DNA from: SIG575 sp045632485
GTDB lineage: Bacteria; Bacillota; Clostridia; Oscillospirales; Acutalibacteraceae
Direction: 5' to 3'
DNA: 36,266 bases
Assembly: GCA_045632485.1 (NCBI GenBank)
Contig: JAZQWT010000081.1
Location: 1-36,266 of the forward strand
Shown: piece by piece, positions 16,412 through 25,081 of the stretch
Numbering within the stretch: the first letter of the stretch is position 1
How the letters are laid out: each line of letters starts with the position of its first letter
Notes under the pieces: generated by a model
Told to the model about the DNA's origin: nothing
The model's database searches: none
The model's input: the letters and a program-made list of their open reading frames with translations, nothing else
Position numbers and translations under genes: made by a program

Positions 16412-17581
16412 TTGGAACTTAAAAATAAAGACAGTAAATATATAGCAAATACATATGCTCGTTTTCCTCTTGAAATAGTAAAGGGCGAAGGCTCCGTCTG
16501 CTACGATGAAAACGGCAAAAAATACATAGATTTATCAACAGGCATTGCAGTTAACACTTTCGGTTTCTGTGATAAAGTGTGGCAGGAAGCAGTTGCTGAA
16601 CAGGCAGGTATTCTCCAGCACACTTCGAACCTTTTCTACACTAACCCTTGTGCAGAACTTGCAGAAATGCTTTGTGAAAGAACGGGAATGAAAAAAGTTT
16701 TCTTCTCAAACTCAGGTGCTGAAGCAAACGAATGTGCAATTAAAACTGCAAGAAAATTTGCCTTTGACAAATACGGCGATTACAGCCACAATACAGTTAT
16801 AACTCTCAAAAACAGTTTCCATGGCAGAACACTTGCAACTCTTGCCGCAACAGGTCAGGATGTTTTCCATACAACCTTCGGACCTTTCCCTGAGGGATTT
16901 GTTTATGCAGAGGCTAATAACGCAGAAAGCCTTAAGGAAACAGCAGAAAACAACTCCTGCTGTGCAATTATGTTTGAGCTTGTTCAGGGCGAGGGCGGCG
17001 TATGTCCCCTTACAAAAGAATTCGTTCAGACAATTATTGAAACGGCTGAAAAATATGACTTGCTTCTTATCTGCGACGAAGTGCAGACAGGTAACGGCAG
17101 AACAGGTGAGCTTTATTCATATATGAATTACGGCTTCACTCCTGACATCGTTTCAACTGCAAAGGGACTTGCAGGCGGACTTCCTCTCGGTGCAACACTT
17201 CTCGGTGAGAAAGTAGAAAACACTCTCACCCCCTCCTCTCACGGTTCAACATTCGGCGGAAATCCCGTTTGCTGTGCTGCTGCAAAAAGTATCGTTAACA
17301 GAATTGACGATGAACTTTTAAGTGAAGTGAAAGCAAAATCACAGTACATAATCAATGAACTGACAGGAGCAGAGGGTGTTAAAGGCGTAAGCGGTCTCGG
17401 TTTTATGCTCGGTGTTGAAACTGAAAGAGAAGCAAAAGATATTATCTCTGACTGCCGTGAAAAAGGTTTACTTGTAATAAGTGCAAAAACTAAAGTGCGT
17501 CTTCTTCCCGCTCTTAACATTGAATGGGATACACTTAAAGAAGCCATTGAAATATTAAAGATTTGTTGTAAAGGAGAATAA
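16412..17581 (+). CDS. argD: Acetylornithine aminotransferase
   Basis: PLP-dependent class III aminotransferase converting N-acetylglutamate semialdehyde to N-acetylornithine. 389 residues, the usual length. FFSNSGAEANE marks the cofactor phosphate region, ICDEVQTG the PLP-ring aspartate, and K251 in STAKGLAGG is the Schiff-base lysine. GSTFGGNP follows as in the family. The start is TTG at 16412 after AGAAGG; no ATG fits. Operon position between argB and argF supports ArgD over other omega-aminotransferases. Confidence 0.93.
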   Translation: MELKNKDSKYIANTYARFPLEIVKGEGSVCYDENGKKYIDLSTGIAVNTFGFCDKVWQEAVAEQAGILQHTSNLFYTNPCAELAEMLCERTGMKKVFFSNSGAEANECAIKTARKFAFDKYGDYSHNTVITLKNSFHGRTLATLAATGQDVFHTTFGPFPEGFVYAEANNAESLKETAENNSCCAIMFELVQGEGGVCPLTKEFVQTIIETAEKYDLLLICDEVQTGNGRTGELYSYMNYGFTPDIVSTAKGLAGGLPLGATLLGEKVENTLTPSSHGSTFGGNPVCCAAAKSIVNRIDDELLSEVKAKSQYIINELTGAEGVKGVSGLGFMLGVETEREAKDIISDCREKGLLVISAKTKVRLLPALNIEWDTLKEAIEILKICCKGE

Positions 17582-17583
17582 AA

Positions 17584-18486
17584 ATGAAACATCTCTTAAA
17601 GCTCTTGGATTGGTCAACTGAAGAAATCACAGAGGTTCTTAACCTTGCAGACCAGCTCAAATACGAAAAGAAAAACGGAATCAAGCATCATATTCTTGAA
17701 GGCAAAACACTTGGTCTTATTTTCCAGAAATCTTCAACAAGAACACGTGTTTCTTTTGAAGTTGGTATGTATGACCTTGGCGGTTCTGCACTTTTCCTCA
17801 GTTCAAACGATTTACAGATTGGTCGTGGCGAACCTATTGAAGATACCGCACGTGTTCTTTCACGTTACCTTGACGGTATTATGATTAGAACATACGCACA
17901 GGAAGAAGTTGAAAAACTTGCTGAATACGGTTCTATTCCGATTATCAACGGTCTTACAGACTTCTGTCATCCCTGCCAGGTGCTTGCTGACCTTATGACA
18001 ATCAGAGAACATAAAGGTATGATTAAGGGCCGTAAGCTCTGCTACATCGGTGACGGCAACAATATGGCCAACTCACTTATCGTGGGCGGTATCAAAATGG
18101 GTATGAAAGTTGCTATCGGTTGTCCCAAGGATTATCAGCCTGACGCTGAAATTATGAAATGGGCAGCAGAAAACGGCGATTTTGTATGCACAGATGATAT
18201 TTTTGAAGCAGCAAAAGATGCAGATGTTCTTTACACTGACGTATGGGCTTCAATGGGTCAGGAAGGCGAAGCAGAAGAAAGAAAGAAAATCTTCAAAAAC
18301 TTTCAGATTAACGCAGAGTTAATGGCTGTTGCAAAAGAAGATGCAATGGTTATGCATTGTCTGCCTGCACACAGAGGAGAAGAAATTACTGCTGACGTGC
18401 TTGAAGCACATGCAAATGAAATTTTCGACGAAGCAGAAAACAGACTTCATGCACAGAAAGCTGTTCTTGTTAAATGTTTTGAATAA
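17584..18486 (+). CDS. argF: Ornithine carbamoyltransferase (anabolic by context)
   Basis: Joins ornithine and carbamoyl phosphate to citrulline. 300 residues. Carbamoyl-phosphate motif STRTR at 51-55, HPCQ at 129-132, and the ornithine-binding HCLPAHRGEE starting at 258. The ATG lies two bases after the argD stop, with GGAG upstream. Its place in the biosynthetic operon indicates the anabolic enzyme. The operon ends here with a terminator; argG and argH are not in the window. Confidence 0.95.
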   Translation: MKHLLKLLDWSTEEITEVLNLADQLKYEKKNGIKHHILEGKTLGLIFQKSSTRTRVSFEVGMYDLGGSALFLSSNDLQIGRGEPIEDTARVLSRYLDGIMIRTYAQEEVEKLAEYGSIPIINGLTDFCHPCQVLADLMTIREHKGMIKGRKLCYIGDGNNMANSLIVGGIKMGMKVAIGCPKDYQPDAEIMKWAAENGDFVCTDDIFEAAKDADVLYTDVWASMGQEGEAEERKKIFKNFQINAELMAVAKEDAMVMHCLPAHRGEEITADVLEAHANEIFDEAENRLHAQKAVLVKCFE

Positions 18487-18492
18487 TTTTTC

Positions 18493-18529
18493 AGGCTATA
18501 CCGTACAATCGGTATAGCCTTTTATTATT
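18493..18529 (+). terminator. Terminator of the arginine operon
   Basis: Stem AGGCTATACCG (18493-18503) and CGGTATAGCCT (18510-18520), loop TACAAT, followed by TTTATTATT. The tail runs directly into the -35 of the next promoter. Confidence 0.88.
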
Positions 18530-18556
18530 GAAATTAATCCGATAATGGATTATAAT
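18528..18556 (+). promoter_or_regulatory. Promoter for SGNH hydrolase gene
   Basis: TTGAAA (18528-18533), 17-base spacer, perfect TATAAT (18551-18556); the -35 begins within the T-tail of the arginine-operon terminator. The start codon at 18575 lies only 18 bases past the -10, so the leader must be very short. Confidence 0.75.
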
Positions 18557-18574
18557 TGCTTTGAGGTGATAAAA

Positions 18575-19228
18575 ATGATTTTTGAAAATATGGACAGAAT
18601 TGTTTTTGCCGGCGATTCCGTAACAGATATGGGAAGTGAACAGCCTGTCGGCGAAGGTCTTTTTGACAATGTAGGCAGAAGTTACGTAAGAGTAATCGAA
18701 AATATGCTTGCAGTTTATTATCCCGAAACAAAGGTGCGTATCACAAACGCAGGTATTTCGGGCAACACAAGCCGTGATTTACTTAAACGCTTTGACCGCG
18801 ATGTTGTAAACCTTAATCCCGACTGGGTTTCAATCTGTATCGGTATAAACGATGTATGGCGTCAGTTTGACTGCCCTGCTATGCCTGATGCTCACGTACT
18901 TCCTGATGAATACGAAAAAAATGTGGAAGAAATGATTTTACGTATAAAAGGCAATGTAAAAGGCATTTTTATTCTCTCTCCTTACATAATGGAGCCTTTA
19001 CGTGAAGATATGATGAGAAAAAGAATGGACGAATACGTTGGAATCTGCAAAAAGCTTGCTGAAAAATACGGCTGTATTTTTGTTGACTTTCAGAAGATGT
19101 ATGAAGATTATTGCCAAATCCGCCATTCATCATATATTGCCTGGGACAGAATACATCCGAATCAGGTGGGCGCAACACTTATGGCAAGAGAATTTCTTAA
19201 AAAATGCAAATTTGATTACAACAAATAA
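18575..19228 (+). CDS. SGNH/GDSL family hydrolase (probable carbohydrate esterase)
   Basis: 217 residues, cytoplasmic (no signal peptide). All SGNH blocks are present: GDS with the nucleophile S15, G60 (GISGNTS), GIND with N92, and D191-R-I-H194-P. This resembles bacterial acetyl-esterases acting on sugars, for example those that deacetylate xylo- or rhamno-oligosaccharides; the substrate is a guess. ATG 18575 is used because GAGGTGA (18563-18569) sits 5 bases upstream; the in-frame ATG at 18545 overlaps the promoter. Single-gene unit with its own promoter and terminator. Confidence 0.85.
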   Translation: MIFENMDRIVFAGDSVTDMGSEQPVGEGLFDNVGRSYVRVIENMLAVYYPETKVRITNAGISGNTSRDLLKRFDRDVVNLNPDWVSICIGINDVWRQFDCPAMPDAHVLPDEYEKNVEEMILRIKGNVKGIFILSPYIMEPLREDMMRKRMDEYVGICKKLAEKYGCIFVDFQKMYEDYCQIRHSSYIAWDRIHPNQVGATLMAREFLKKCKFDYNK

Positions 19229-19233
19229 TCCAA

Positions 19234-19266
19234 AGGGCAGATTCAGGTATCTGCCCTACTTGTTTT
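19234..19266 (+). terminator. Terminator after SGNH hydrolase gene
   Basis: Stem AGGGCAGAT (19234-19242) and ATCTGCCCT (19249-19257), loop TCAGGT, then ACTTGTTTTT. The T-run overlaps the -35 of the following promoter. Confidence 0.8.
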
Positions 19267-19288
19267 TATAAGTACAATATGGTATAAT
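19260..19288 (+). promoter_or_regulatory. Promoter for YfcC-EutH-AKR operon
   Basis: TTGTTT (19260-19265), 17-base spacer, perfect TATAAT (19283-19288). It leaves a leader of about 90 bases before the start codon, in which I see no clear riboswitch or attenuator. Confidence 0.7.
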
Positions 19289-19386
19289 GCTATGTATTTT
19301 TTAAATGTGAAAATGGTAATATATGACTTATTTACCTGAATCCGTTAATCAGTTAATTTATACAAATACATATTGGAGGCTTCTTT

Positions 19387-20790
19387 ATGAGTAAAAAAGA
19401 AAACGGAGGACTTAACATAAGCGTTAAATCCTTTATAACTGCTATAGTTGTAATTTTCGTGCTTATGGTTGGTGCTTACCTGCTTACAATTTTTGTTCCT
19501 GCAGGCGAATATGCAAGAATCCCGGATGCTGTCGGAAATATGATAATTGACATCAGCAAAGGTTTTTCCTACACGGACGGCGGAATTCCTTTCTGGAAAT
19601 GGATTTCATCTCCCGTACTCGTGCTTGGTGCCGCAGGTAATGCCACTCTCATTGCAGTTATAGCGTTTCTCCTTGTTATCGGCGGTATTTTCACAAGCCT
19701 TGACAAATGCGGACTTATGAAATATATGCTTGAAAAAACTGTAAAACGTTTCGGTGCAGTAAGATACAGACTTATGGCAATCGTTATGCTTTTCTTTATG
19801 GCTATGGGTGCAGCGATAGGCTCATTTGAAGAATGTGTGCCGCTTGTTCCTATTGTGGTTGCATTATCAGTAAACCTCGGTTGGGACCCCCTTACAGGCA
19901 TTGCAATGAGTCTGCTTGCAGGCGGTTGCGGTTTTGCGGCAGGTGTATGCAATCCCTTTACTGTAGGTGTTGCACAGCAGCTTGCAGGACTTCCGATGTT
20001 CTCGGGAGCCTGGATGAGAATACTCTCATTTGTGCTTATTTACTTGCTTCTGTTTACTTTTGTAAGATTATATGCAAAAAAAATTGAAAAGCCCATTACA
20101 ACAGCCCAGCTGGAAAAGCTTTCAGAAAATGACCCTCGAAAAGACAAGGCACTTAAATGCTTCGTTACAATTCTCGGCATCGGCATTCTGTTTGTGCTTT
20201 TATCAGGCTTCATCACTGTTTTACAGGACTACACAATGATAATCGTTGCTGTAATGTTCTTGGCAGCAGGCATTGTTTCAACTCTCGTTTCTGGTATGTC
20301 AGGCAAAGACCTGGGAAAAACTTCTCTGAACGGTGTTATAAGCATTCTCCCTGCGGTACTGATGATTCTTATGGCTTCATCAATCAAATATACTCTTGAA
20401 GAAGCTCACGTTCTTGATACAATTCTCCACAAAGCGGTAGGTCTTGCCGAAACAATGCCCGGCTGGAGTGTTATTCTCTTTATTTACCTGATTGTGCTTA
20501 TTATGAATTTCTTTATTCCCTCAGGCTCAGCAAAGGCATTTATGCTTATTCCCCTGATTGTACCTATGGCACAGATTTTCGGCATTTCAACACAGCTTTG
20601 CATTGTGGCATTTGCATTCGGTGACGGTTTCTCAAATGTGTTTTATCCCACCAATCCTGCCCTTTTAATAAGCCTCGGTCTTGCCGACACAAGTTACGGA
20701 AAATGGTTTAAATTCAGCTGGAAATTCCAGGCCCTCAACCTGATTCTTACAAGTGCAATTCTTTTATTCGGACTTGCAGTAGGATATTAA
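19387..20790 (+). CDS. YfcC family (DcuC superfamily) membrane transporter
   Basis: 467 residues with about 11-12 membrane helices. The family is recognised by GSFEECVPLVPI followed by CNPFTVGVAQQLAGLPMFSG and, in the C-terminal half, FIPSGSAKA and FYPTNPALL. Related carriers move C4-dicarboxylates, basic amino acids or peptides; the substrate here is unknown. A strong GGAGG precedes the ATG. It heads a three-gene unit with EutH (26-base gap) and an aldo/keto reductase (23-base gap). An arginine/ornithine role is tempting, given the operon upstream, but the separate promoter gives no support for it. Confidence 0.85.
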   Translation: MSKKENGGLNISVKSFITAIVVIFVLMVGAYLLTIFVPAGEYARIPDAVGNMIIDISKGFSYTDGGIPFWKWISSPVLVLGAAGNATLIAVIAFLLVIGGIFTSLDKCGLMKYMLEKTVKRFGAVRYRLMAIVMLFFMAMGAAIGSFEECVPLVPIVVALSVNLGWDPLTGIAMSLLAGGCGFAAGVCNPFTVGVAQQLAGLPMFSGAWMRILSFVLIYLLLFTFVRLYAKKIEKPITTAQLEKLSENDPRKDKALKCFVTILGIGILFVLLSGFITVLQDYTMIIVAVMFLAAGIVSTLVSGMSGKDLGKTSLNGVISILPAVLMILMASSIKYTLEEAHVLDTILHKAVGLAETMPGWSVILFIYLIVLIMNFFIPSGSAKAFMLIPLIVPMAQIFGISTQLCIVAFAFGDGFSNVFYPTNPALLISLGLADTSYGKWFKFSWKFQALNLILTSAILLFGLAVGY

Positions 20791-20816
20791 ATACATATTT
20801 AATCGGAGAAATTCAG

Positions 20817-21905
20817 ATGACAGTTTTAATGTTTATTTTTGCAGTTTTTGCAATTATCGGTGCAGTTGACAGAATTATAGGTAACCGTTTCGGCATAGGA
20901 CAGGAGTTTGAAAAAGGCATTATGGCAACAGGCTCTCTTGCCCTTTCAATGGTTGGTATGATTTGTATTGCACCTGCTTTTACCAAAATACTCATACCTG
21001 TAATTACACCCGTTGCGAACTTTTTTCACTTTGACCCGTCAGTTATAATCGGTTGTGTTCTTGCAAACGATTTAGGCGGTGCAAGCCTTGCAAAAGACAT
21101 TGCAGCAGAAAGCATTTACGGTGGTTTCAACGGTCTTATTGTGGCTTCAATGCTTGGTGCTACCATTTCTTTCACAATACCTGTTGCTTTGCGTTCAATA
21201 AAAAAAGAGCTTCACAAGGAAGTTCTTTTAGGTATACTCTGCGGTATTGCAACAATCCCCGTAGGTTGCATCATTTCAGGACTTATAATCGGTCTTGATT
21301 TTCTCGGAATTATGTTAAACCTTGCACCTGTTATTGTGATTGCTGTTATAACATGTATCGGTATACTCAAAGCACCCAACGTTACCGTTAAAATTTTCAA
21401 GGTGCTTGGCCACCTTATCGTGTGCCTTGTAACTGTTGGTCTTGCAGGCGGAATTTTCAAATCTCTTACAGGCAAAACAATCATCCCCGGTATGGCTGAT
21501 ATTCTTGAAGGTTTTGAAATCGTTGCAAACATCGGCATAATTCTTGCAGGTGTTTTCCCGTTGATTTTTGTTGTGTCAAAAATTCTCCGCAAGGTTTTTG
21601 CGAAATTCGGTAAAATTCTTAAAATCAACGACGTATCTGTAATGGGGTTCATTTCTTCCCTTGCAAACAGTATTCCCACTTTTGAAATGGCTGAAAAAAT
21701 GGATAAAAAAGGCATCGTGATGAATATGGCATTTGTCGTTTCGGGTTCATTTGTTTTCGGTGACCATCTTGCATTTACTATGGCTTTTGACAAAAAATTT
21801 GTAGGTGCAATGATTGCAGGTAAATTGATTTCAGCAATCTGTGCCGTAATTGTTGCGGTGTTCGTTTATAAATCAAACTACAAAGAGGAAGACAATAAAA
21901 TATAA
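20817..21905 (+). CDS. eutH: EutH family ethanolamine permease-like protein
   Basis: 362-residue integral membrane protein matching EutH: an N-terminal GAVDRIIGNRFGIGQEFEKG segment, ANDLGGASLAKD near residues 81-92, and SLANSIPTFEMAEKMD followed by SFVFGDHLAF near the end. About 10-11 hydrophobic helices. EutH is held to help ethanolamine uptake in bacteria with the eut microcompartment locus. No eut catabolic or shell gene is in the window, so the usual context is missing. CGGAGAA precedes the ATG. Start and length are slightly short against the E. coli protein (about 408) but complete at both ends. Confidence 0.85.
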   Translation: MTVLMFIFAVFAIIGAVDRIIGNRFGIGQEFEKGIMATGSLALSMVGMICIAPAFTKILIPVITPVANFFHFDPSVIIGCVLANDLGGASLAKDIAAESIYGGFNGLIVASMLGATISFTIPVALRSIKKELHKEVLLGILCGIATIPVGCIISGLIIGLDFLGIMLNLAPVIVIAVITCIGILKAPNVTVKIFKVLGHLIVCLVTVGLAGGIFKSLTGKTIIPGMADILEGFEIVANIGIILAGVFPLIFVVSKILRKVFAKFGKILKINDVSVMGFISSLANSIPTFEMAEKMDKKGIVMNMAFVVSGSFVFGDHLAFTMAFDKKFVGAMIAGKLISAICAVIVAVFVYKSNYKEEDNKI

Positions 21906-21928
21906 ACTCATACAAAGGAGAAAAAGAT

Positions 21929-22846
21929 ATGAAATATATTAAAACTTTTTCTGAAAACACAGATGTTTCTCAGGTGGCACTGGGATGCATGCGAATCGGT
22001 GATATGACTGACAGTGAGGCTGACAAATATCTTGCTACTGCAGTTGAACTCGGTTACAATTACTTCGACCACGCTGATATTTACGGCGGTGGTAAATGTG
22101 AAGAGGTTTTCGGCAGTGCATTAGGCAGAAATAAAAGCTTAAGAGATAAAATTATTATCCAGACAAAATGCAGTATCCGTAAAGGAATGTACGATTTTTC
22201 AAAAGAACATATCGTTTCCTCTGTTGAAAATTCACTTAAAAGATTAGGCGTTGAAAAAATTGACGTACTTCTTCTCCACCGTCCTGATTTGCTTATGGAG
22301 CCTGAAGAAGTGGCTGAAGCTTTTGATAAGCTTGAAAACGAAGGTAAGGTTTCTGCTTTCGGCGTATCAAACCACAGTGCAATGCAGATTGAGCTTCTCA
22401 AAACTGCAGTTAAGCAGGACCTTAAAATCAACCAGATGCAGTTAAGCATTACAAACGCTACAATGCTGTCTTCGGGCGCAAACGTAAACCTTGACAACCG
22501 CGACGGCATTAACCGCGACGGCTATCTCCGCGATTACTGCAGATTAAACGGCATCACAATTCAGCCCTGGTCACCTTTGCAGAGAGGTTTCATCTCAGGA
22601 TATTTCCTTGAAAACGGTGAAAATGCTGAACTTGGAAAAACAATCAACGAAATGGCTGAAAAATATAATACAACAGACAGCGGAATTGCTATTGCATGGC
22701 TTCTTCGTCTGCCTGATAAAATGCAGCCTGTTGTGGGAAGCACAAATCTGCAGAGAATCGAAGATATCGCAAAAGCGAGTGAAATTACAATGACAAGAGA
22801 AGACTGGTATAAAATTTACCTTGCAGCAGGATATAAATTACCGTAA
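21929..22846 (+). CDS. Aldo/keto reductase (YdhF-like)
   Basis: 305-residue TIM-barrel NADPH-dependent oxidoreductase. The tetrad is D47, Y52, K80 and H117 (FDHADIYGG, QTKCS, LLLHRPD). The C-terminal GSTNLQRIEDI segment binds the NADPH phosphate. It resembles E. coli YdhF, whose substrate is not firmly known. AAAGGAG precedes the ATG. It ends the unit started by the YfcC-type carrier and could act on a compound brought in by those carriers (inference). Confidence 0.88.
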   Translation: MKYIKTFSENTDVSQVALGCMRIGDMTDSEADKYLATAVELGYNYFDHADIYGGGKCEEVFGSALGRNKSLRDKIIIQTKCSIRKGMYDFSKEHIVSSVENSLKRLGVEKIDVLLLHRPDLLMEPEEVAEAFDKLENEGKVSAFGVSNHSAMQIELLKTAVKQDLKINQMQLSITNATMLSSGANVNLDNRDGINRDGYLRDYCRLNGITIQPWSPLQRGFISGYFLENGENAELGKTINEMAEKYNTTDSGIAIAWLLRLPDKMQPVVGSTNLQRIEDIAKASEITMTREDWYKIYLAAGYKLP

Positions 22847-22852
22847 AAAATT

Positions 22853-22884
22853 AAACAGGTTGAGTGAAAACACTCAACCTGTTT
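22853..22884. terminator. Bidirectional terminator between AKR and RsmF-like genes
   Basis: Perfect 14-base stem AAACAGGTTGAGTG (22853-22866) and CACTCAACCTGTTT (22871-22884) with AAAA loop and a T-run on the + side. The stop codon and last codons of the - strand methyltransferase gene lie within the stem. Confidence 0.88.
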
Positions 22885-24232
22885 TTCTTAAGCCTTTCGG
22901 GTAGTGGTTTTTAGCTTTACCACCACTTACCTTTACCCCGCCTGCCGCACAGCCGTCAACCATAACAACTGCCCAACCGTTTTCGCAGGTAGTTTCAAAT
23001 TCTTCACCACGAAGATATTTTTTTATTTCTTCCGAATCGGCAGTAAGTTCAATTTTCCTTTTGAAAGCTTTACCCATAGCCATAAAGAACTGATGATGGG
23101 GTTTTATATAATTCTTCGCAATTTCGCCGATTGTTATACCGCACATAAAGGCAGTACCTTTTTTCACTCCAAAATCAGGTGTGAAATAAACAGGATTTCC
23201 GTTATACATAACAACATTTTCTTTTTTATAAGTAACAAGAGTGCTGTCAAGGAAATCAAAAACTATTTTATCAATTTTTTCCTGCTTTACGGGCGGAACT
23301 TTTTTATTTTCATACGGCACATTTTTATTATGAAGAAGCGCCATAAACTGACCCTCGCCCTTTGATTTATGGGGATAAAATCTGCGAGTAAAATGAATAT
23401 TTTCACACGTACAACCCTCGTAAAAAACGCCGTCTGAAGTGTGATTTTTAACATTTTCATTAACAGGCAAAAGTTCAAATTCAGGGTGATTTTCAAGGAA
23501 TTTGCAAACTGTCATTTCGTTTTCTTCAAGAGAAAAGGTGCAGGTTGCATATACAATATATCCGCCATCTTTCAGGCATTTAACTGCATTCTCAAGAATT
23601 TCTTCTTGTCTGTCGGCACACATTTTTACATTTTCTTCCGACCATTCTTCTACGGCAACATCATCTTTTCTGAACATTCCTTCACCTGAGCAAGGCGCAT
23701 CAACCATAATAAGGTCAAAAGTTTCGGGAAAAGTCTTTGCAAGACGGGATGTATCCATACAAGTTGTAACGCAGTTTTCAAGACCTAATCTTTCAATATT
23801 GCCCGTTAAAATTTTACATCTTGACGGAATAATTTCGTTTGAAACAAGAAGACCGTTTTTACCCAGTTTATTCTTAATCTGGGTGCTTTTTCCGCCCGGT
23901 GATGCACACATATCAAGCACATACCAATCTTCATCTATATCAATACATTCAGCAGGTGCCATTGCTCCCGGTTCCTGAATATAAATCATACCTGCGTGGT
24001 GATAAGGATGGTTGCCCGCTTTTTCATAATCAAGATAAAATCCATTGTGAACATACGGGATTTTTTCACTGCCGAAAACATTGATTTTTTCAAAATCTTC
24101 CACTGAAATTTTTTCAGTATTAACACGGAAGCCTTTTACAGGCTCACCGTTTACGGCATTTACAAAATCATCATATTCATCTTTCAAAAGCATTTGCATA
24201 CGTTCTTTGAATTTTTCAGGTAAATTTTTCAT
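22874..24232 (-). CDS. RsmF/NOL1-NOP2-Sun family RNA (cytosine-C5) methyltransferase
   Basis: 452 residues. Probably methylates cytosine C5 in 16S rRNA using S-adenosylmethionine. SAM motif I is DMCASPGGK (107-115). The two family cysteines are C181 in DAPCSGEGMF and C231 in ATCTFS. The C-terminal region after about 290 fits the RsmF/YebU-type extension including a PUA-like part, ending in a lysine-rich AKNHYPKGLRK tail. The start overlaps the rsmE stop by one base (TAATG). The exact target base cannot be told from sequence, so no symbol is given. Confidence 0.9.
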   Translation of the reverse strand: MKNLPEKFKERMQMLLKDEYDDFVNAVNGEPVKGFRVNTEKISVEDFEKINVFGSEKIPYVHNGFYLDYEKAGNHPYHHAGMIYIQEPGAMAPAECIDIDEDWYVLDMCASPGGKSTQIKNKLGKNGLLVSNEIIPSRCKILTGNIERLGLENCVTTCMDTSRLAKTFPETFDLIMVDAPCSGEGMFRKDDVAVEEWSEENVKMCADRQEEILENAVKCLKDGGYIVYATCTFSLEENEMTVCKFLENHPEFELLPVNENVKNHTSDGVFYEGCTCENIHFTRRFYPHKSKGEGQFMALLHNKNVPYENKKVPPVKQEKIDKIVFDFLDSTLVTYKKENVVMYNGNPVYFTPDFGVKKGTAFMCGITIGEIAKNYIKPHHQFFMAMGKAFKRKIELTADSEEIKKYLRGEEFETTCENGWAVVMVDGCAAGGVKVSGGKAKNHYPKGLRKTG

Positions 24233-24975
24233 TATTCAATATTCATCTCCACGTGAAGCATTACCATTCCGACAGCAGTCATTGCGGCGGTTTCTGTTCT
24301 TAAAATTCTTGAACCGAGAGAAACTGTTTTCCCGCCTGCAGAAATTGCTTCCTCAACTTCTTTATCTTCAAATCCGCCTTCCGGGCCAATTATTATGCCG
24401 ATTTTCATTCCTGATCTGATTTCGTTCAATGCATCTTTTGTATCAAGCATTCCCCTTTTGCTTTCAAAGGGAACTAAAAACAAATCCATTTCTTTGGCTT
24501 TTTCCATTGCCTGCTTATATGTTAAAACATCTTCAACCTGCGGAATTTTGCAGCGTTTACTCTGCTTGGCTGCACTCTCTGAAATAGCCTGCCAACGCTG
24601 TACTTTAGACTTCTTTTTCTTATCATCCAGCTTTACAACGCATCTTTTCATCTCAACGGGGTAAATCTTATCCATACCCAGTTCAACAGTTTTCTGGATA
24701 ATAAACTCCATTTTGTCACCCTTGGGGAGAGCCTGAAAAAGATGAATTTCAACGGGCAGATCTGTGTTCTGATAGTTTTCTCTTATAATTTCAGCAACAC
24801 ATGTTTCACCCTCAAGGCTTCTGATTTCACACAAGTGGCTTACTCCGTTTTCACTGACAAGAATTTCATCACCTGCGTGCATTCTTACAACATTTTTAAT
24901 ATGGTTAAAATCTGCACCTTCAATGTAATAACAATTACCCTCGCGGGAATTATCTTTTACGAAAAAATTAAACAT
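24232..24975 (-). CDS. rsmE: 16S rRNA (uracil(1498)-N3)-methyltransferase RsmE
   Basis: SPOUT-fold methyltransferase, 247 residues, the usual size. N-terminal PUA-like domain, then the knot region with GPEGGF (197-202) and LGSRILRTETA (220-230), which are diagnostic. ATG at 24975 with GGCGGTGG just upstream. Transcribed from the - strand promoter at 24999-25027, which shares its -35 with the galactosidase gene. Coupled to the RsmF-like gene downstream: two rRNA modification enzymes made together. Confidence 0.93.
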   Translation of the reverse strand: MFNFFVKDNSREGNCYYIEGADFNHIKNVVRMHAGDEILVSENGVSHLCEIRSLEGETCVAEIIRENYQNTDLPVEIHLFQALPKGDKMEFIIQKTVELGMDKIYPVEMKRCVVKLDDKKKKSKVQRWQAISESAAKQSKRCKIPQVEDVLTYKQAMEKAKEMDLFLVPFESKRGMLDTKDALNEIRSGMKIGIIIGPEGGFEDKEVEEAISAGGKTVSLGSRILRTETAAMTAVGMVMLHVEMNIE

Positions 24976-24998
24976 TTTTCCACCGCCTTTATGTGTGT

Positions 24999-25027
24999 AT
25001 TATATCAAACTTTTTATTCATTGACAA
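24999..25027 (-). promoter_or_regulatory. Promoter of rsmE operon (- strand)
   Basis: On the - strand TTGTCA (25022-25027), 17-base spacer, perfect TATAAT (24999-25004). Its -35 overlaps the -35 of the + strand promoter by five of six bases. Confidence 0.65.
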
Positions 25028-25050
25028 TAGTTTGAAATATATGGTAAAAT
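25021..25050 (+). promoter_or_regulatory. Promoter of alpha-galactosidase gene
   Basis: Perfect TTGACA (25021-25026), 18-base spacer, TAAAAT (25045-25050), about 31 bases before the start codon. The sequence TTGACAA reads as a -35 on both strands. Confidence 0.7.
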
Positions 25051-25081
25051 ATTTTCGTTAAAATAACACGGAGGTGTTCTT

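Noticed and set aside
18481..18545. Riboswitch or attenuator between argF and the SGNH gene
   Set aside because: The only structure is a simple terminator with a T-tail followed at once by a promoter.
19289..19386. Riboswitch in the leader of the YfcC-type carrier gene
   Set aside because: About 90 bases, AT-rich, with no recognisable conserved core or alternative terminator.
19387..20790. Arginine/ornithine antiporter assignment based on the nearby arg operon
   Set aside because: The carrier has its own promoter and is separated by another transcription unit; the family covers several substrates.
21212..21793. 193-codon - strand frame inside eutH
   Set aside because: It lies antisense to a well-supported membrane protein gene, has no ribosome site, and its composition mirrors the sense codons.
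23502..23978. 158-codon + strand frame inside the RsmF-like gene
   Set aside because: Antisense shadow of a gene with complete methyltransferase motifs; no ribosome site.
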